Origin: Cauispirillum nitrogeniifigens
GTDB lineage: Bacteria; Pseudomonadota; Alphaproteobacteria; Rhodospirillales; Rhodospirillaceae
Assembly (NCBI RefSeq): GCF_049800675.1
Contig: NZ_JBLOOT010000002.1
Coordinates: forward strand, 62,001-126,000
Direction of reading: 5' to 3'
DNA length: 64,000 nt
The translations under genes and the position numbers were made by a program. How positions within the stretch are numbered: the first letter of the stretch is position 1; the number at the start of each line of letters is the position of its first letter. Shown here in pieces: positions 18,120 to 26,870 of this stretch. The notes under the pieces were generated by a model. That model saw only the letters and a list, made by a program, of their open reading frames with translations, ran no database searches and was not told the origin of the DNA.

Positions 18120-19133
18120 TCAGGACTGGGCGGTGTGTTCGAGTTCGCCCCGGAACGGGCGGGTCAGCAGCCCCTCGATGACGGCATCGAGGTCGGCGCC
18201 CCGGTTGAGCAGGGCGTCCACGGCGCCGCACAGCGGCATGTCGACGCTCAGGCGGGCGGCCAGGGCGCAGACGGCACTGGCGGTGAAGACGCCTTCAGTC
18301 ACCGCCTTGCGGCCGCCGAGGATCTCGGCCAGCGACCGCCCCTGGCCCAGGGCATGGCCGAGGGAGAAGTTGCGCGACTGCATGGAGGTCGCCGTCAGGA
18401 TCAGGTCGCCCAGTCCCGACAGCCCCATGAAGGTCTCGGCCATGCCGCCGCGCGCCACGCCCAGGCGGGTGATCTCGGCCAGGCCACGGGTGATCAGGGC
18501 GGCGCGGGCGTTGTCGCCCAGGCCGCGCCCGTCGACGATGCCGCAGGCAATCGCCAGCACGTTCTTGACCGCGCCGCCGACCTCGGCCCCCGTCACGTCG
18601 GGGGAGCTGTAGGGGCGGAAGGTCCGCGTGCCCAGCGCCGCCACCAGCCGTTCGGCCAGGGCGAGGTCGGCGCAGGCGATGGTCACGGCGGTCGGCTGGC
18701 CGCGCGCCACCTCGGCGGCGAAGGTGGGGCCGGACAGCACGGCGACGGGGGTGCCGGCGGGCAGTTCCTGGGCCACCACCTCGCTCATCAAGGCGCCGCT
18801 GTCGCGCTCGATGCCCTTGGCGCAGATCACCGCCGGCACCCCCGCCGGCCAGTCGGCGGCCAGGGCGGCGCAGGTGGCGCGCAGGTACTGGGCCGGCACC
18901 ACCAGCAGGACGGCATCGGCGCGCAGGGCGGCGGTCGCCTCGACGGAGACGCGCAGGCGCGGGTCCAGCGGGATGCCCGGCAGGTAGTCGGGATTGACGT
19001 GGCTTTCGGTGATGGCCTGGGCCACCGCCGGCTCGCGCGCCCACAGGGTGACGTCGCGCCCGGCGCGCAGGGCGGTCATGGCCAGCGCCGTGCCCCAGGC
19101 TCCCGCTCCAATGACACCAATGCGGTCCACCAT
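18120..19133 (-). CDS. gpsA: NAD(P)-dependent glycerol-3-phosphate dehydrogenase
   Basis: Makes sn-glycerol 3-phosphate from dihydroxyacetone phosphate for phospholipid synthesis. The 337-residue product starts MVDRIGVIGAGAWGTALAM with the Rossmann GXGXXG motif, then has the KGIE segment, the catalytic-lysine region VGGAVKNVLAIACG and the GLSGLGDLILT motif. The ATG at 19133 has GAGGAG directly upstream; the longer upstream frame overlaps the promoter region of divergent lemA. YciI and EVE genes follow on the same strand. Confidence 0.96.
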   Translation of the reverse strand: MVDRIGVIGAGAWGTALAMTALRAGRDVTLWAREPAVAQAITESHVNPDYLPGIPLDPRLRVSVEATAALRADAVLLVVPAQYLRATCAALAADWPAGVPAVICAKGIERDSGALMSEVVAQELPAGTPVAVLSGPTFAAEVARGQPTAVTIACADLALAERLVAALGTRTFRPYSSPDVTGAEVGGAVKNVLAIACGIVDGRGLGDNARAALITRGLAEITRLGVARGGMAETFMGLSGLGDLILTATSMQSRNFSLGHALGQGRSLAEILGGRKAVTEGVFTASAVCALAARLSVDMPLCGAVDALLNRGADLDAVIEGLLTRPFRGELEHTAQS

Positions 19134-19219
19134 CTTCTCCTCAACCTTGTCGACGGGAGAGGGTATAACCAATTCCGCAGCCGTGTACACCATCGCCAAC
19201 CCGCACCGGAGGCACGCCC

Positions 19220-19786
19220 ATGGCCACCAGCACCCTTGTCCTCATCGCCGTCGCGGTGCTTGCCGGCCTGTGGCTGGTCGTCACCTACAACCGCCTGGTC
19301 AGCGGCCGCAACGCCGTCGACAACGCCTTCAAGCAGATCGACATACAGCTCAAGCGGCGCCTGGACCTCATTCCCAACCTGGTGGAGTCGGTGCGCGGCT
19401 TCATGCGCCACGAAAGCGAGACCCTGGAAAAGGTCATCCGCGCCCGCAACGCCGCCATGAGCGCCGCCACCGTCGAGGAAACCTTCGCCGCCAACGCTGT
19501 GCTGGGGCAGGCCACCCACCGCCTGTTCGGTCTGGCGGAAGCCTATCCCGACCTCAAGGCGCAGGCCGGGTTCTCCCGCCTGATGGAGGAACTGGCCGGC
19601 ACCGAGAACAAGATCGCCTTCGCCCGCCAGCACTACAACGACAGCGCCACCAGCCAGAACGACCGCGTGCAGCACTTCCCCGCCAATCTGGTCGCCAACG
19701 CCTTCGGGTTCCGCCCGGCCCCCCTGTGGGAACTGGACGAGGCCGAGAAGGCCGCCGCCCAGGCGGCACCGGCGGTGTCGTTCTAG
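19220..19786 (+). CDS. lemA: LemA family protein
   Basis: A 188-residue protein with an N-terminal membrane helix (residues 5-23) and a LemA coiled-coil domain, including YNRLVSGRNAVDNAFKQIDIQLKRR, DLIPNLVE and the terminal NAFGF motif. The function of LemA proteins is not settled. They are commonly encoded next to membrane M48 peptidases, as here, with 15 nt to the next gene. Confidence 0.93.
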   Translation: MATSTLVLIAVAVLAGLWLVVTYNRLVSGRNAVDNAFKQIDIQLKRRLDLIPNLVESVRGFMRHESETLEKVIRARNAAMSAATVEETFAANAVLGQATHRLFGLAEAYPDLKAQAGFSRLMEELAGTENKIAFARQHYNDSATSQNDRVQHFPANLVANAFGFRPAPLWELDEAEKAAAQAAPAVSF

Positions 19787-19801
19787 CGGCGGAGCCCGGT
19801 C

Positions 19802-20866
19802 ATGCACGATGGCGGCACCGCCACCCTGGACCTGGAGGTCGTCGGCACCGACTTCGCCGCGGCGATGGCGCGCAACGTGCGGCGGACCATCGTCCTGTGC
19901 CTGCTGATGACCCTGCTGGCCGCCGCCGTCGGCTACTGCGCCGGCTGGGCGGCGGAGATCGTCACCGGCCTGCATCCGGCCCTGGCGGTGCTGGGACCGG
20001 AGGCCGGCGTGCTGGAGCAGCTGCGCGCCACCGCCGTCAGTGCCTGGGGCGTGCAGTCCCTGGCGGCGGTCGTCGGGGCCAGTGTCGCCGGCATGGTCGG
20101 CGCCGTGCTATGGGCCGACCGCGCGGTGCTGGCGCTCAACGGCGCCCGCCCGGCCGACCCCGAGGCCGAGGCCGTGCTGCATAACGTGGTCGAGGAGATG
20201 GCCATTGCTGCCGGCGCTCCCAAGCCGGCGGTGCATGTCATGGAGACGGACGCGCTGAACGCCTTCGCCACCGGGCTGCGGCCGTCGCGGGCGTCGGTCA
20301 CCGTCACGCGCGGCCTGCTGCGCACCCTGAACCGCGAGGAACTGCAAGGCGTGGTCGGTCACGAGATGGCGCACATCGTCAACGGCGACGTCCGCTTCGG
20401 CGTCATGGTCGCCGTGGTCGCCGGCCTGCTGGCGCTGATCGCCGATGGCATGGGGCGGCTGGCCCGCCTGGGCCTGCGCATGGGAACATCCGGCGGAGGT
20501 GGGGAATCACGGTCGTCGTCGCGCAAGGGCGGCGGCGGGGCGGTCCTGGTGCTGATCGCCGTCGCCGTGTGGGTGCTGGTCGCCCTGCTGGCGCCGCTGG
20601 CTGCCGCCCTGGTGCGCATGGCCATCAGCCGCGAGCGCGAATACCTGGCCGATGCCACCGGCGCCAAGCTGACGCGCAACCCGGTGGCCCTGGCCTCGGC
20701 CCTGACCAAGATCGCCGAGGCGCCGCATGTCGCCAGCGCGTCCAAGGCCACCGAGCACATGTTCATCGTCAGCCCGCTGCGCGCCTTCGGCGACTCCGCC
20801 GGCGCCCTGTTCTCCACCCACCCGCCGACGCAGCGGCGCATCGACCGGCTGCTGAACCTGCGATAG
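19802..20866 (+). CDS. M48-family membrane zinc metalloprotease (HtpX-like)
   Basis: Membrane-embedded M48 peptidase of 354 residues. Two hydrophobic segments precede the catalytic domain; the zinc site HEMAH is near residue 188, in VVGHEMAHIVNGD, and the downstream glutamate ligand falls in REREYLADATGAKL. A glycine/serine-rich loop and two more hydrophobic segments lie between. HtpX-type proteases remove damaged membrane proteins. The gene is in an operon with lemA. The 118-residue N-terminal extension with two membrane helices is longer than in E. coli HtpX, so this is a relative and not a strict orthologue. Confidence 0.88.
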   Translation: MHDGGTATLDLEVVGTDFAAAMARNVRRTIVLCLLMTLLAAAVGYCAGWAAEIVTGLHPALAVLGPEAGVLEQLRATAVSAWGVQSLAAVVGASVAGMVGAVLWADRAVLALNGARPADPEAEAVLHNVVEEMAIAAGAPKPAVHVMETDALNAFATGLRPSRASVTVTRGLLRTLNREELQGVVGHEMAHIVNGDVRFGVMVAVVAGLLALIADGMGRLARLGLRMGTSGGGGESRSSSRKGGGGAVLVLIAVAVWVLVALLAPLAAALVRMAISREREYLADATGAKLTRNPVALASALTKIAEAPHVASASKATEHMFIVSPLRAFGDSAGALFSTHPPTQRRIDRLLNLR

Positions 20867-20867
20867 G

Positions 20868-21542
20868 TCAGGCGCCGAAGCGCACCAGCACCGTGAAGTC
20901 GTCGGGCAGGTAGTCGTCGATCACCGCCACCGTGCCGCCGCGCGCGATGGTCCGGGCGAAGGCCGCCATCTCCGCCGGATCGGCGTAGTACATGCTCTTG
21001 AGATGCCGGGCCGTGCGCCGGTGCAGCAGGTTGAAGGCCAGACCCTTGCGGCAGCACCCGGCAAAGGCCCTCAGGCTGGCCCGCAGGTAGGCCACCCAGT
21101 CGGCCTCGGACTCGCCGTCACGGAAGTTGAAGGTGCCCGACACCATGCCGTAGTCGGCATCCTCCAGCGCCGCGTCGGCGAGCAGGAAGCGAACGCGCGG
21201 GTCGGCGCCGTGCAGGGCGCGGGCGCGGGCGATCATCGGCCGGCAGATGTCATAGCCCGTATACGCCGCCACGCGCGGGGCCGCGTGCCCGGCCAGCAGC
21301 GGCCACAGCGCGCCATAGCCGCAGCCCAGGTCAGCGATGCTGACCGGCACCGCCGGCGGGGCGTCGTCCAGGATGCGCATCAGGACCCGCAGACGCAGCA
21401 TCTGCCCCGTCTCCGACGACCAGCCGACGCCGCCGGCGCGCGGCCCGTGGCGCTCCACCGCGCTGCCGTAGGCGCGGCCGATGCGCTCCAGGGCCGGGGC
21501 CAGGGGCGGCAGGGCGTTGGGCAGGCCGTCTTCGTCGCGCAC
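20868..21542 (-). CDS. Class I SAM-dependent methyltransferase
   Basis: A 224-residue soluble methyltransferase with SAM motif I IADLGCGYGALWP near residue 70, a TGYDIC motif II segment and a VRFLLADA motif. The substrate is unknown. Start: GTG at 21542 preceded by GAGGAGG about 4 nt upstream; the frame continues upstream only as antisense shadow of the tyrosine phosphatase and cobB genes. It is convergent with the M48 gene (stops one nt apart) and lies 32 nt after the low-molecular-weight phosphatase gene. Confidence 0.8.
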   Translation of the reverse strand: MRDEDGLPNALPPLAPALERIGRAYGSAVERHGPRAGGVGWSSETGQMLRLRVLMRILDDAPPAVPVSIADLGCGYGALWPLLAGHAAPRVAAYTGYDICRPMIARARALHGADPRVRFLLADAALEDADYGMVSGTFNFRDGESEADWVAYLRASLRAFAGCCRKGLAFNLLHRRTARHLKSMYYADPAEMAAFARTIARGGTVAVIDDYLPDDFTVLVRFGA

Positions 21543-21574
21543 GTCGCCTCCTCGGCGGGCCGGGCCGGCGCCCC

Positions 21575-22078
21575 TCAGGGGGCCAGCGCGGCGGTCTTGC
21601 GGATATGGGCCAGCAGGCCGTCGCAGCCGGCGGCGATCAGGTCGAGCACCGTCTCGAAGCCGTCGGGGCCGCCGTAGTAGGGGTCGGGCACGTCGCGCAG
21701 CCCGCACTGCGGGGCGTGGTCGAGGAACAGGCTCAGCCGCCGCTCGCCGCCCGGAGGGGCCATGGCCGACAGGATCTCCAGGTGGCCGCGATCCATGGCG
21801 ACGATGAAGTCGAAGTCGCCGAAATCGTCGACCGCGACCTGGCGGGCGCGCAGCGGCGCCAGATCCAGGCCCCGCCGCGCCGCCGCCTTGACGGTGCGCG
21901 AATCGGGCGGCTTGCCGACGTGGTAGTCGTGGGTCGCCGCCGAGTCGATGGTGAAGCGGTGGGCCAGCCCGGCGGCCGCGACGGCGGCGCGGAACTGGCC
22001 CTCGGCGGTGGGCGACCGGCAGATGTTTCCGGTGCAGACGAACAGCACGCCGATCGTGGCTTCCGAGGGATTTCCCAT
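21575..22078 (-). CDS. Low-molecular-weight protein-tyrosine-phosphatase
   Basis: A 167-residue LMW-PTP with the N-terminal active-site loop VCTGNICRS (CX5RS, C15) and the general-acid motif VPDPYYGG in the C-terminal half. Such enzymes remove phosphate from tyrosine or, in some cases, arginine. The ATG at 22078 gives the normal family length. It is divergent from cobB and in tandem with the methyltransferase gene. Confidence 0.93.
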   Translation of the reverse strand: MGNPSEATIGVLFVCTGNICRSPTAEGQFRAAVAAAGLAHRFTIDSAATHDYHVGKPPDSRTVKAAARRGLDLAPLRARQVAVDDFGDFDFIVAMDRGHLEILSAMAPPGGERRLSLFLDHAPQCGLRDVPDPYYGGPDGFETVLDLIAAGCDGLLAHIRKTAALAP

Positions 22079-22166
22079 GCGCCGGCCGTTTCCCTGTCTG
22101 GATCGTTGGTATGTCTGAATTACCATGGCAGACCCCGCTCACACCACCCCGGCAGGACATCCGCTC

Positions 22167-22898
22167 ATGGCCAGACCCATCGTCATCCTCACCGGCGCCG
22201 GCATCTCCAAGGAGTCCGGGCTCGACACCTTCCGCTGCGCCGGCGGGCTGTGGCAGCGCGTGCGCCTGGAGGACGTCGCCACGCCCGAGGCCTTCGCCCG
22301 CGACCCCGACCACGTCCACGCCTTCTACAACGCCCGCCGCAAGGGCCTGCTGGAGGCCGACGTGCGGCCCAACCCGGCGCATCTGGCACTGGCCCGGCTG
22401 GAACGCGCGTGGCCCGGCGAGGTGCTGCTGGTGACCCAGAACATCGACGACCTGCACGAACGCGCCGGCAGCGCCGCGCCGCTGCACATGCACGGCGAAC
22501 TGCTCAAGGCCCGCTGCACCGCCTGCGCCGCCGTCCTGCCGTGGCGCGACGACCTGGGGCGCGGCGATGCCTGCGCCGGCTGCGGCCGCACCGGGCACCT
22601 GCGGCCGCATGTGGTGTGGTTCGGCGAGATTCCGCTGGAGATGGAGCGCATCCTGGCCGCCCTGGAGGACTGCGGGATGTTCGTCTCCATCGGCACCTCG
22701 GGCACCGTCTACCCGGCGGCGGGCTTCGTGCAGCACGTCCTGGAGCGCGGCGACGGCGAGACGGTGGAGCTGAACCTGGAGCCGTCGGACGGTGCCAGCC
22801 TGTTCGACCGCGCCGTCTACGGCCCGGCCAGCGAGATCGTGCCGCGCTTCGTCGACGCGGTGCTGGCCGGAGTCGCCGCACCGGCGAAGGGAGGCTGA
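22167..22898 (+). CDS. cobB: Sirtuin-type NAD-dependent protein deacylase CobB
   Basis: NAD-dependent lysine deacylase, 243 residues. NAD-binding GAGIS (residues 10-14), TQNIDDLH, the catalytic histidine region LHMHGEL, and four zinc cysteines as CTAC and CAGC are all visible. The FYNARR segment supplies the YXXR pair that marks class III sirtuins able to remove succinyl as well as acetyl groups. Acs, its classical substrate, is encoded 5.4 kb away and keeps the target lysine motif. The ATG at 22167 has AGGA 8-9 nt upstream; one at 22125 lacks a ribosome site. The next gene starts 2 nt after its stop. Confidence 0.94.
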   Translation: MARPIVILTGAGISKESGLDTFRCAGGLWQRVRLEDVATPEAFARDPDHVHAFYNARRKGLLEADVRPNPAHLALARLERAWPGEVLLVTQNIDDLHERAGSAAPLHMHGELLKARCTACAAVLPWRDDLGRGDACAGCGRTGHLRPHVVWFGEIPLEMERILAALEDCGMFVSIGTSGTVYPAAGFVQHVLERGDGETVELNLEPSDGASLFDRAVYGPASEIVPRFVDAVLAGVAAPAKGG

Positions 22899-22900
22899 CG

Positions 22901-23509
22901 ATGACCGATCCGGCCGTGCAGGAGACGCTGGAGGAGTTGCTGGCCCGCGCCCGTGCCTGCCGGCTGTGCGACGGGCACCTGCCGCTGGGGCCGCGCCCGG
23001 TGCTGCGGGCGTCGGTGACGGCGCGGCTGCTGATCGTCGGCCAGGCCCCCGGCACCAAGGTGCACCAGACGGGCGTGCCGTGGAACGACGCGTCGGGCGA
23101 TACCCTGCGCGGCTGGATGGGGGTGGACCGCGACACGTTCTATGACGAGTCGCGCATTGCCATCATCCCCATGGGGCTGTGCTATCCGGGCCGCGACCCC
23201 AAGGGCGGCGACAACCCGCCGCGCCCGGAATGCGCCCCGCAGTGGCAGGACGTCCTGCGCGCCGCGCTGCCGGCGGTGGAGCTGACGCTGCTGGTCGGCC
23301 AGTACGCCCAGCACTGGCACTTGGGCCGCGACCGCAAGCCGACCATGACGGAAACGGTGGCCGCCTGGCACGACTACACGCCGGCACAGTTTCCCCTGCC
23401 GCACCCGAGCTGGCGCAACATCGGATGGCGCAAGCGCCATCCGTGGTTCGACGAGGAGGTGCTTCCCGATCTCAGGCGGCGCTGCGCTTCTTTGTTGGCG
23501 CGCCGTTGA
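22901..23509 (+). CDS. Uracil-DNA glycosylase superfamily protein
   Basis: A 202-residue protein with the UDG-like fold signatures IVGQAPGTKVHQTGVPWND near residue 45 and LPHPSWRN near residue 165, corresponding to the water-activating and DNA-intercalating loops. It has one CXXC (CRLC) near residue 20 but not the full four-cysteine iron-sulfur set of family 4 enzymes. The family often has unassigned specificity. An AGGGAGGC ribosome site precedes the ATG, and the gene is coupled to cobB. Its 3' end overlaps the convergent hemerythrin gene by 38 nt. Confidence 0.85.
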   Translation: MTDPAVQETLEELLARARACRLCDGHLPLGPRPVLRASVTARLLIVGQAPGTKVHQTGVPWNDASGDTLRGWMGVDRDTFYDESRIAIIPMGLCYPGRDPKGGDNPPRPECAPQWQDVLRAALPAVELTLLVGQYAQHWHLGRDRKPTMTETVAAWHDYTPAQFPLPHPSWRNIGWRKRHPWFDEEVLPDLRRRCASLLARR

Positions 23510-23897
23510 GGAATTCCTTGTAGCCCATGTCGTGCTTGACGATGTGGTCCATCAGCCAGCGCTTCAGGAAGTCCATGATCTCGTCCAGGTTCAGCAGGTC
23601 GGGCTCGCGGCCGAAGACGGTGGCGATGTCCTCCACGACCTTGGTCAGGTCGCGGTGCATGGCGATGTGCGAGGCCTTCAGCGGATAGTCGGTGCTGTTG
23701 AAGATGGCCTCTTCGCGCTCGAAGTGGCGCTTCACGTAGTCGACCAGCTGGTCGAGGATGCGCTTGACCTCGGCATTCTTCACCCGTGGCATCTGCTTGA
23801 GGTGCCACAGCTGGTTGGTGATGTTGACCAGCATCTGGTGATCGTAGTCGATCGCCGCATTCCCGACGCGCCAGGCGTCATCCCACTGAATCAGCAC
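23472..23897 (-). CDS. Bacteriohemerythrin
   Basis: A 141-residue single-domain hemerythrin with the non-heme di-iron ligands in IDYDHQ, HFEREE, HIAMH and the C-terminal HIVKHDMGY motif. It binds O2 reversibly and probably serves as oxygen carrier or sensor in a microaerophilic cell. The C-terminal 12 codons are antisense to the end of the UDG-like gene. The 143-nt upstream gap, shared with the divergent DMT exporter gene, is AT-rich relative to the rest of the window and must hold both promoters; no clear operator was seen. Confidence 0.93.
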   Translation of the reverse strand: MLIQWDDAWRVGNAAIDYDHQMLVNITNQLWHLKQMPRVKNAEVKRILDQLVDYVKRHFEREEAIFNSTDYPLKASHIAMHRDLTKVVEDIATVFGREPDLLNLDEIMDFLKRWLMDHIVKHDMGYKEFLNGAPTKKRSAA

Positions 23898-24040
23898 CGC
23901 GATGCTCCTCTCGGACCCTGTTCAAATTGCCTTGGTGGCTTGTGGGTGGATTTGTTACAGGATCAGACAAGTTTTTTCAAATCCGCCATACGCCATAGGG
24001 CTAATGTACGACTAAACTAGCCTGCGAGGATATCATCCTT

Positions 24041-24967
24041 ATGGTCAAGCATGACCACCTTGATGCCCGCGCCACCCTGACGATGCTGGTTCTGTGCGCC
24101 CTGTGGGGCCTGCAAAGCGTGGCCATCAAGGTGGCGGTGGCCGATGTTCCGCCGGTGCTCCAGGCCGCCATCCGCTCCATCGGCGCCGCCGGGCTGGTCG
24201 GGCTGTGGGCCTGGGCGCGCGGCATCCGGCTGCTGGCCGCCGACGGCACCCTGTGGGCGGGCATCGGCGCCGGCGCCCTGTTCGGCACCGAGTTCATGGT
24301 CCTGTACTGGGGGCTGGAGTACACCACGGCGTCGCGGGCGGTGCTGTTCCTCTACACCGCGCCCTTCGTGGTCGCCCTGGGGGTGCACCTGCTGGTGCCG
24401 GGGGAGCGGCTGAACCGCTGGCAGGCGGTGGGCCTGCTGTGCGCCTTCGCCGGGGTGGCGGCGGCGTTCTCCGACGGCCTGGCGATGCCGACGGCGACGC
24501 AGATGATCGGCGACGGCATGGCCCTGCTGGCCGCCGTGCTGTGGGGGGCGACGACGGTGCTGATCAAGGCCAGCCCGCTGGCCCGCGCTCCGGCGGTCAA
24601 GACGCTGCTCTATCAGCTGGTGGTGTCGGCGGCGATCCTGCCCCTGGCCAGCCTGGGCCTGGGGGAAAGCTGGGCGGTCCTGGCCACCCCGACGACGGTC
24701 GCCCCGGTGGCGCTGCTGGGCATCGCCTATCAGACGGTGGTGGTGGCGTCGATCAGCTACGTGACGTGGTTCTGGCTGATCTCGACCTATCCGGCCGGGC
24801 GGCTGGCGGCGTTCTCGTTCCTGACGCCGCTGTTCGGCATGCTGGCCGGCGGCCTGCTGCTGGGCGAGCCGCTGACGCCGGGCCTGATGGTGGCCGGCGT
24901 GCTGGTCGCCGTGGGCATCCGGCTGGTCAACAACCCGCCGAAAAAGCGCGCGGCGGCGGCGGAGTAA
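24041..24967 (+). CDS. EamA/DMT-superfamily transporter
   Basis: A 308-residue inner-membrane protein with about ten hydrophobic helices in two EamA repeats (residues about 12-142 and 158-297). The first repeat starts LTMLVLCALWGLQSVAIKV, and the second has the AVLWGATTVLIKASP segment. Members export amino acids, nucleosides or other metabolites; the substrate is unknown. It is divergent from bacteriohemerythrin and convergent with grpE. Confidence 0.88.
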   Translation: MVKHDHLDARATLTMLVLCALWGLQSVAIKVAVADVPPVLQAAIRSIGAAGLVGLWAWARGIRLLAADGTLWAGIGAGALFGTEFMVLYWGLEYTTASRAVLFLYTAPFVVALGVHLLVPGERLNRWQAVGLLCAFAGVAAAFSDGLAMPTATQMIGDGMALLAAVLWGATTVLIKASPLARAPAVKTLLYQLVVSAAILPLASLGLGESWAVLATPTTVAPVALLGIAYQTVVVASISYVTWFWLISTYPAGRLAAFSFLTPLFGMLAGGLLLGEPLTPGLMVAGVLVAVGIRLVNNPPKKRAAAAE

Positions 24968-24997
24968 CCCGCCGCCGCGCTGCATCGGCCCGCGGGA

Positions 24998-25648
24998 TCA
25001 GACCTTGCGGTCGACGCCGGTCTCGGCCTCGGCACCCTCCGCCTTGGGCTCGCGCTTGGGGCCGCCGCGCGACACCACGACCATGGCCGGGCGCAGCAGG
25101 CGGTCGTTGATGACGTAGCCGTCCTGGTAGACCTGGATCACCGTGCCGGCGGGGACGGCGGTGTTCTCCATCTCCGTCATGGCCTGATGCAGGTTGGGAT
25201 CGAAGGGCTGGTTCAGCGCGTCGATGCGGGTGACGTGGTACTTGGTCAGGGCGGTCTGCAACTCGCGGGCGGTCATCTCCACGCCGATGGCCAGGGTGTT
25301 GACCACGTCGTTGGAGGCGCGCGCCTCGGCGGTGGCCGCCGACAGGGCACGGGCCAGGTTGTCGGCCACCGGCAGCAGTTCCTTGGCGAAGTTGGACACC
25401 GCGTACTTGCTGTTGTCCTCGATGCGCTTGTCGGCCAGCCGCTTGATGTTCTGGGCGTCGGCCAGGGCGCGCAGGTACTCCGTCTTCAGGCGCTCGATCT
25501 CGCCTTCCAGGTGCGCGATGCGCTGTTCCGGGGAGTGCGCCTCCTCGTCGATCTCGTCCTGGATCTCGGCGGCTTCCTCGATCTGCGCCTCGATCTCGGC
25601 AGAGGTGTCCTGGGCCTTGGGCTCGGTCTCGTTCTGATTCTGGGTCAT
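24998..25648 (-). CDS. grpE: Nucleotide exchange factor GrpE
   Basis: Releases ADP from DnaK. The 216-residue product begins MTQNQNETEPKAQDTS, has a long charged coiled coil (about residues 30-110, with LKTEYLRALADAQNIKRL) and the C-terminal beta domain NLHQAMTEMENTAVPAGTVIQVYQDGYVINDRLLRPAMV. The ATG at 25648 lies 16 nt after the hrcA stop; a TTG eight codons earlier overlaps hrcA and is less likely. hrcA-grpE is a common alphaproteobacterial pair. No CIRCE element was found here. Confidence 0.96.
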   Translation of the reverse strand: MTQNQNETEPKAQDTSAEIEAQIEEAAEIQDEIDEEAHSPEQRIAHLEGEIERLKTEYLRALADAQNIKRLADKRIEDNSKYAVSNFAKELLPVADNLARALSAATAEARASNDVVNTLAIGVEMTARELQTALTKYHVTRIDALNQPFDPNLHQAMTEMENTAVPAGTVIQVYQDGYVINDRLLRPAMVVVSRGGPKREPKAEGAEAETGVDRKV

Positions 25649-25664
25649 GGGTTCCGTCTGGTCG

Positions 25665-26726
25665 TCAGCCAATGAGACGCCCGACCACCTTCGCGGTGTA
25701 GTCCACCAACGGGATGATGCGGGCGTAGTTGATGCGGGTGGGGCCGATCACGCCGATGGCCCCGACGATTTCCTGGCGGCTGTTCTGGTAGGGCGCCACG
25801 ATCATGGAGCACCCGGCGGTTCCGAACAACTCGTTCTCCGAGCCGATGAAGATCTGCACCCCCTCGGCGGTGCCGACCAGTTCCAGCAGGCGGAGCATCT
25901 GCTCGCGGGTTTCCAGCGCCGAGAACAGGGTGCGGATGCGCTCCAGGTCCTCCAGCGCGTGCACGTCGTTGAGCAGGTTGGCCTGACCGCGCACGATCAG
26001 CGAGCCGTCCCCCTTGCCGCCAGTCCAGGTCGCCAGCCCCGCCTCGACCACCTTGGAGGCCAGGGCATCGAGCTGGGCGCGCTTGCTTTGCAGGTCGGCC
26101 AGGATGTCCTGGCGCGTCTCGTCGATGGTCTGGCCGTTCAGCCGCGCCGACAGGAAGTTCGACGCCTCGGTCAGGGCCGAGGGCGGCAGGCCGGCGGGCA
26201 CCTCGATCAGGCGGTTCTCCACCACGCCGCTTTCCGTGACCATGACCACCAACGCCCGGCCGGGGCCGAGGTTGACGAATTCGATGTGCTTGAGCGCCGA
26301 CTCCGTCTTCGGCGCCAGCACCAGCCCGGCGCCGCGCGACAGGCCCGACAGCATGGCGCTGGCCTCGCCCAGGACATCCTGGAGGCTGCGCCCCTGGGCC
26401 CGGCAGCGGACGTCGATCTGCTCGCGCTCCTCCTTGGTCAGGTCGCCGATCTCCAGCAGGCCGGAGACGAACAGCCGCAGGCCCATCTCGGTGGGCAGCC
26501 GCCCGGCCGAAGTGTGCGGGGCATACAGCAGCCCGGCGTCCTCCAGGTCGGCCATGACGTTGCGGATGGTCGCCGGCGACAGCGAGGAGCGCAGCCGCCG
26601 CGACAGCGTGCGCGAGCCGATGGGTTCGCCGGTCTCGACATAGGCGTCGACGACCGTGCGGAACACCTCCCGCGACCGCTCGTTCAGCTCGCTGATCAGC
26701 GGCGTCTTGCCGTCCCTGGCGCGCAT
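25665..26726 (-). CDS. hrcA: Heat-inducible transcription repressor HrcA
   Basis: Winged-helix repressor of groESL and dnaK-type heat-shock operons that binds the CIRCE inverted repeat. The 353-residue product has the N-terminal DNA-binding region ELNERSREVFRTVVDAYVETGEPIGSRTL and SPATIRNVMADLEDAGLL, and the C-terminal GAIGVIGPTRINYARIIPLVDY motif. The ATG at 26726 has GGGGAG about 4 nt upstream; another ATG at 26738 is possible. It precedes grpE and is divergent from rph; the 144-nt gap between them contains no CIRCE-like repeat, so hrcA is probably not autoregulated by that element here. Confidence 0.96.
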   Translation of the reverse strand: MRARDGKTPLISELNERSREVFRTVVDAYVETGEPIGSRTLSRRLRSSLSPATIRNVMADLEDAGLLYAPHTSAGRLPTEMGLRLFVSGLLEIGDLTKEEREQIDVRCRAQGRSLQDVLGEASAMLSGLSRGAGLVLAPKTESALKHIEFVNLGPGRALVVMVTESGVVENRLIEVPAGLPPSALTEASNFLSARLNGQTIDETRQDILADLQSKRAQLDALASKVVEAGLATWTGGKGDGSLIVRGQANLLNDVHALEDLERIRTLFSALETREQMLRLLELVGTAEGVQIFIGSENELFGTAGCSMIVAPYQNSRQEIVGAIGVIGPTRINYARIIPLVDYTAKVVGRLIG

Positions 26727-26870
26727 GCCACTCCCCATGCCCGAAGTGCGAGGAATGTAGGGAGAGGGCGGGAAGGCGTCAACATGCGCCCCTTCCGCTA
26801 TGCCGGGCCGTTGCGCATGTCCCGCGACGGGGGTAGGGTCGCGGCTCGGAGATCACGAGGAGAACCGCCC

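Noticed and set aside
26739..26870. CIRCE element between hrcA and rph
   Set aside because: The gap was read on both strands for the TTAGCACTC-N9-GAGTGCTAA dyad and nothing close was found.
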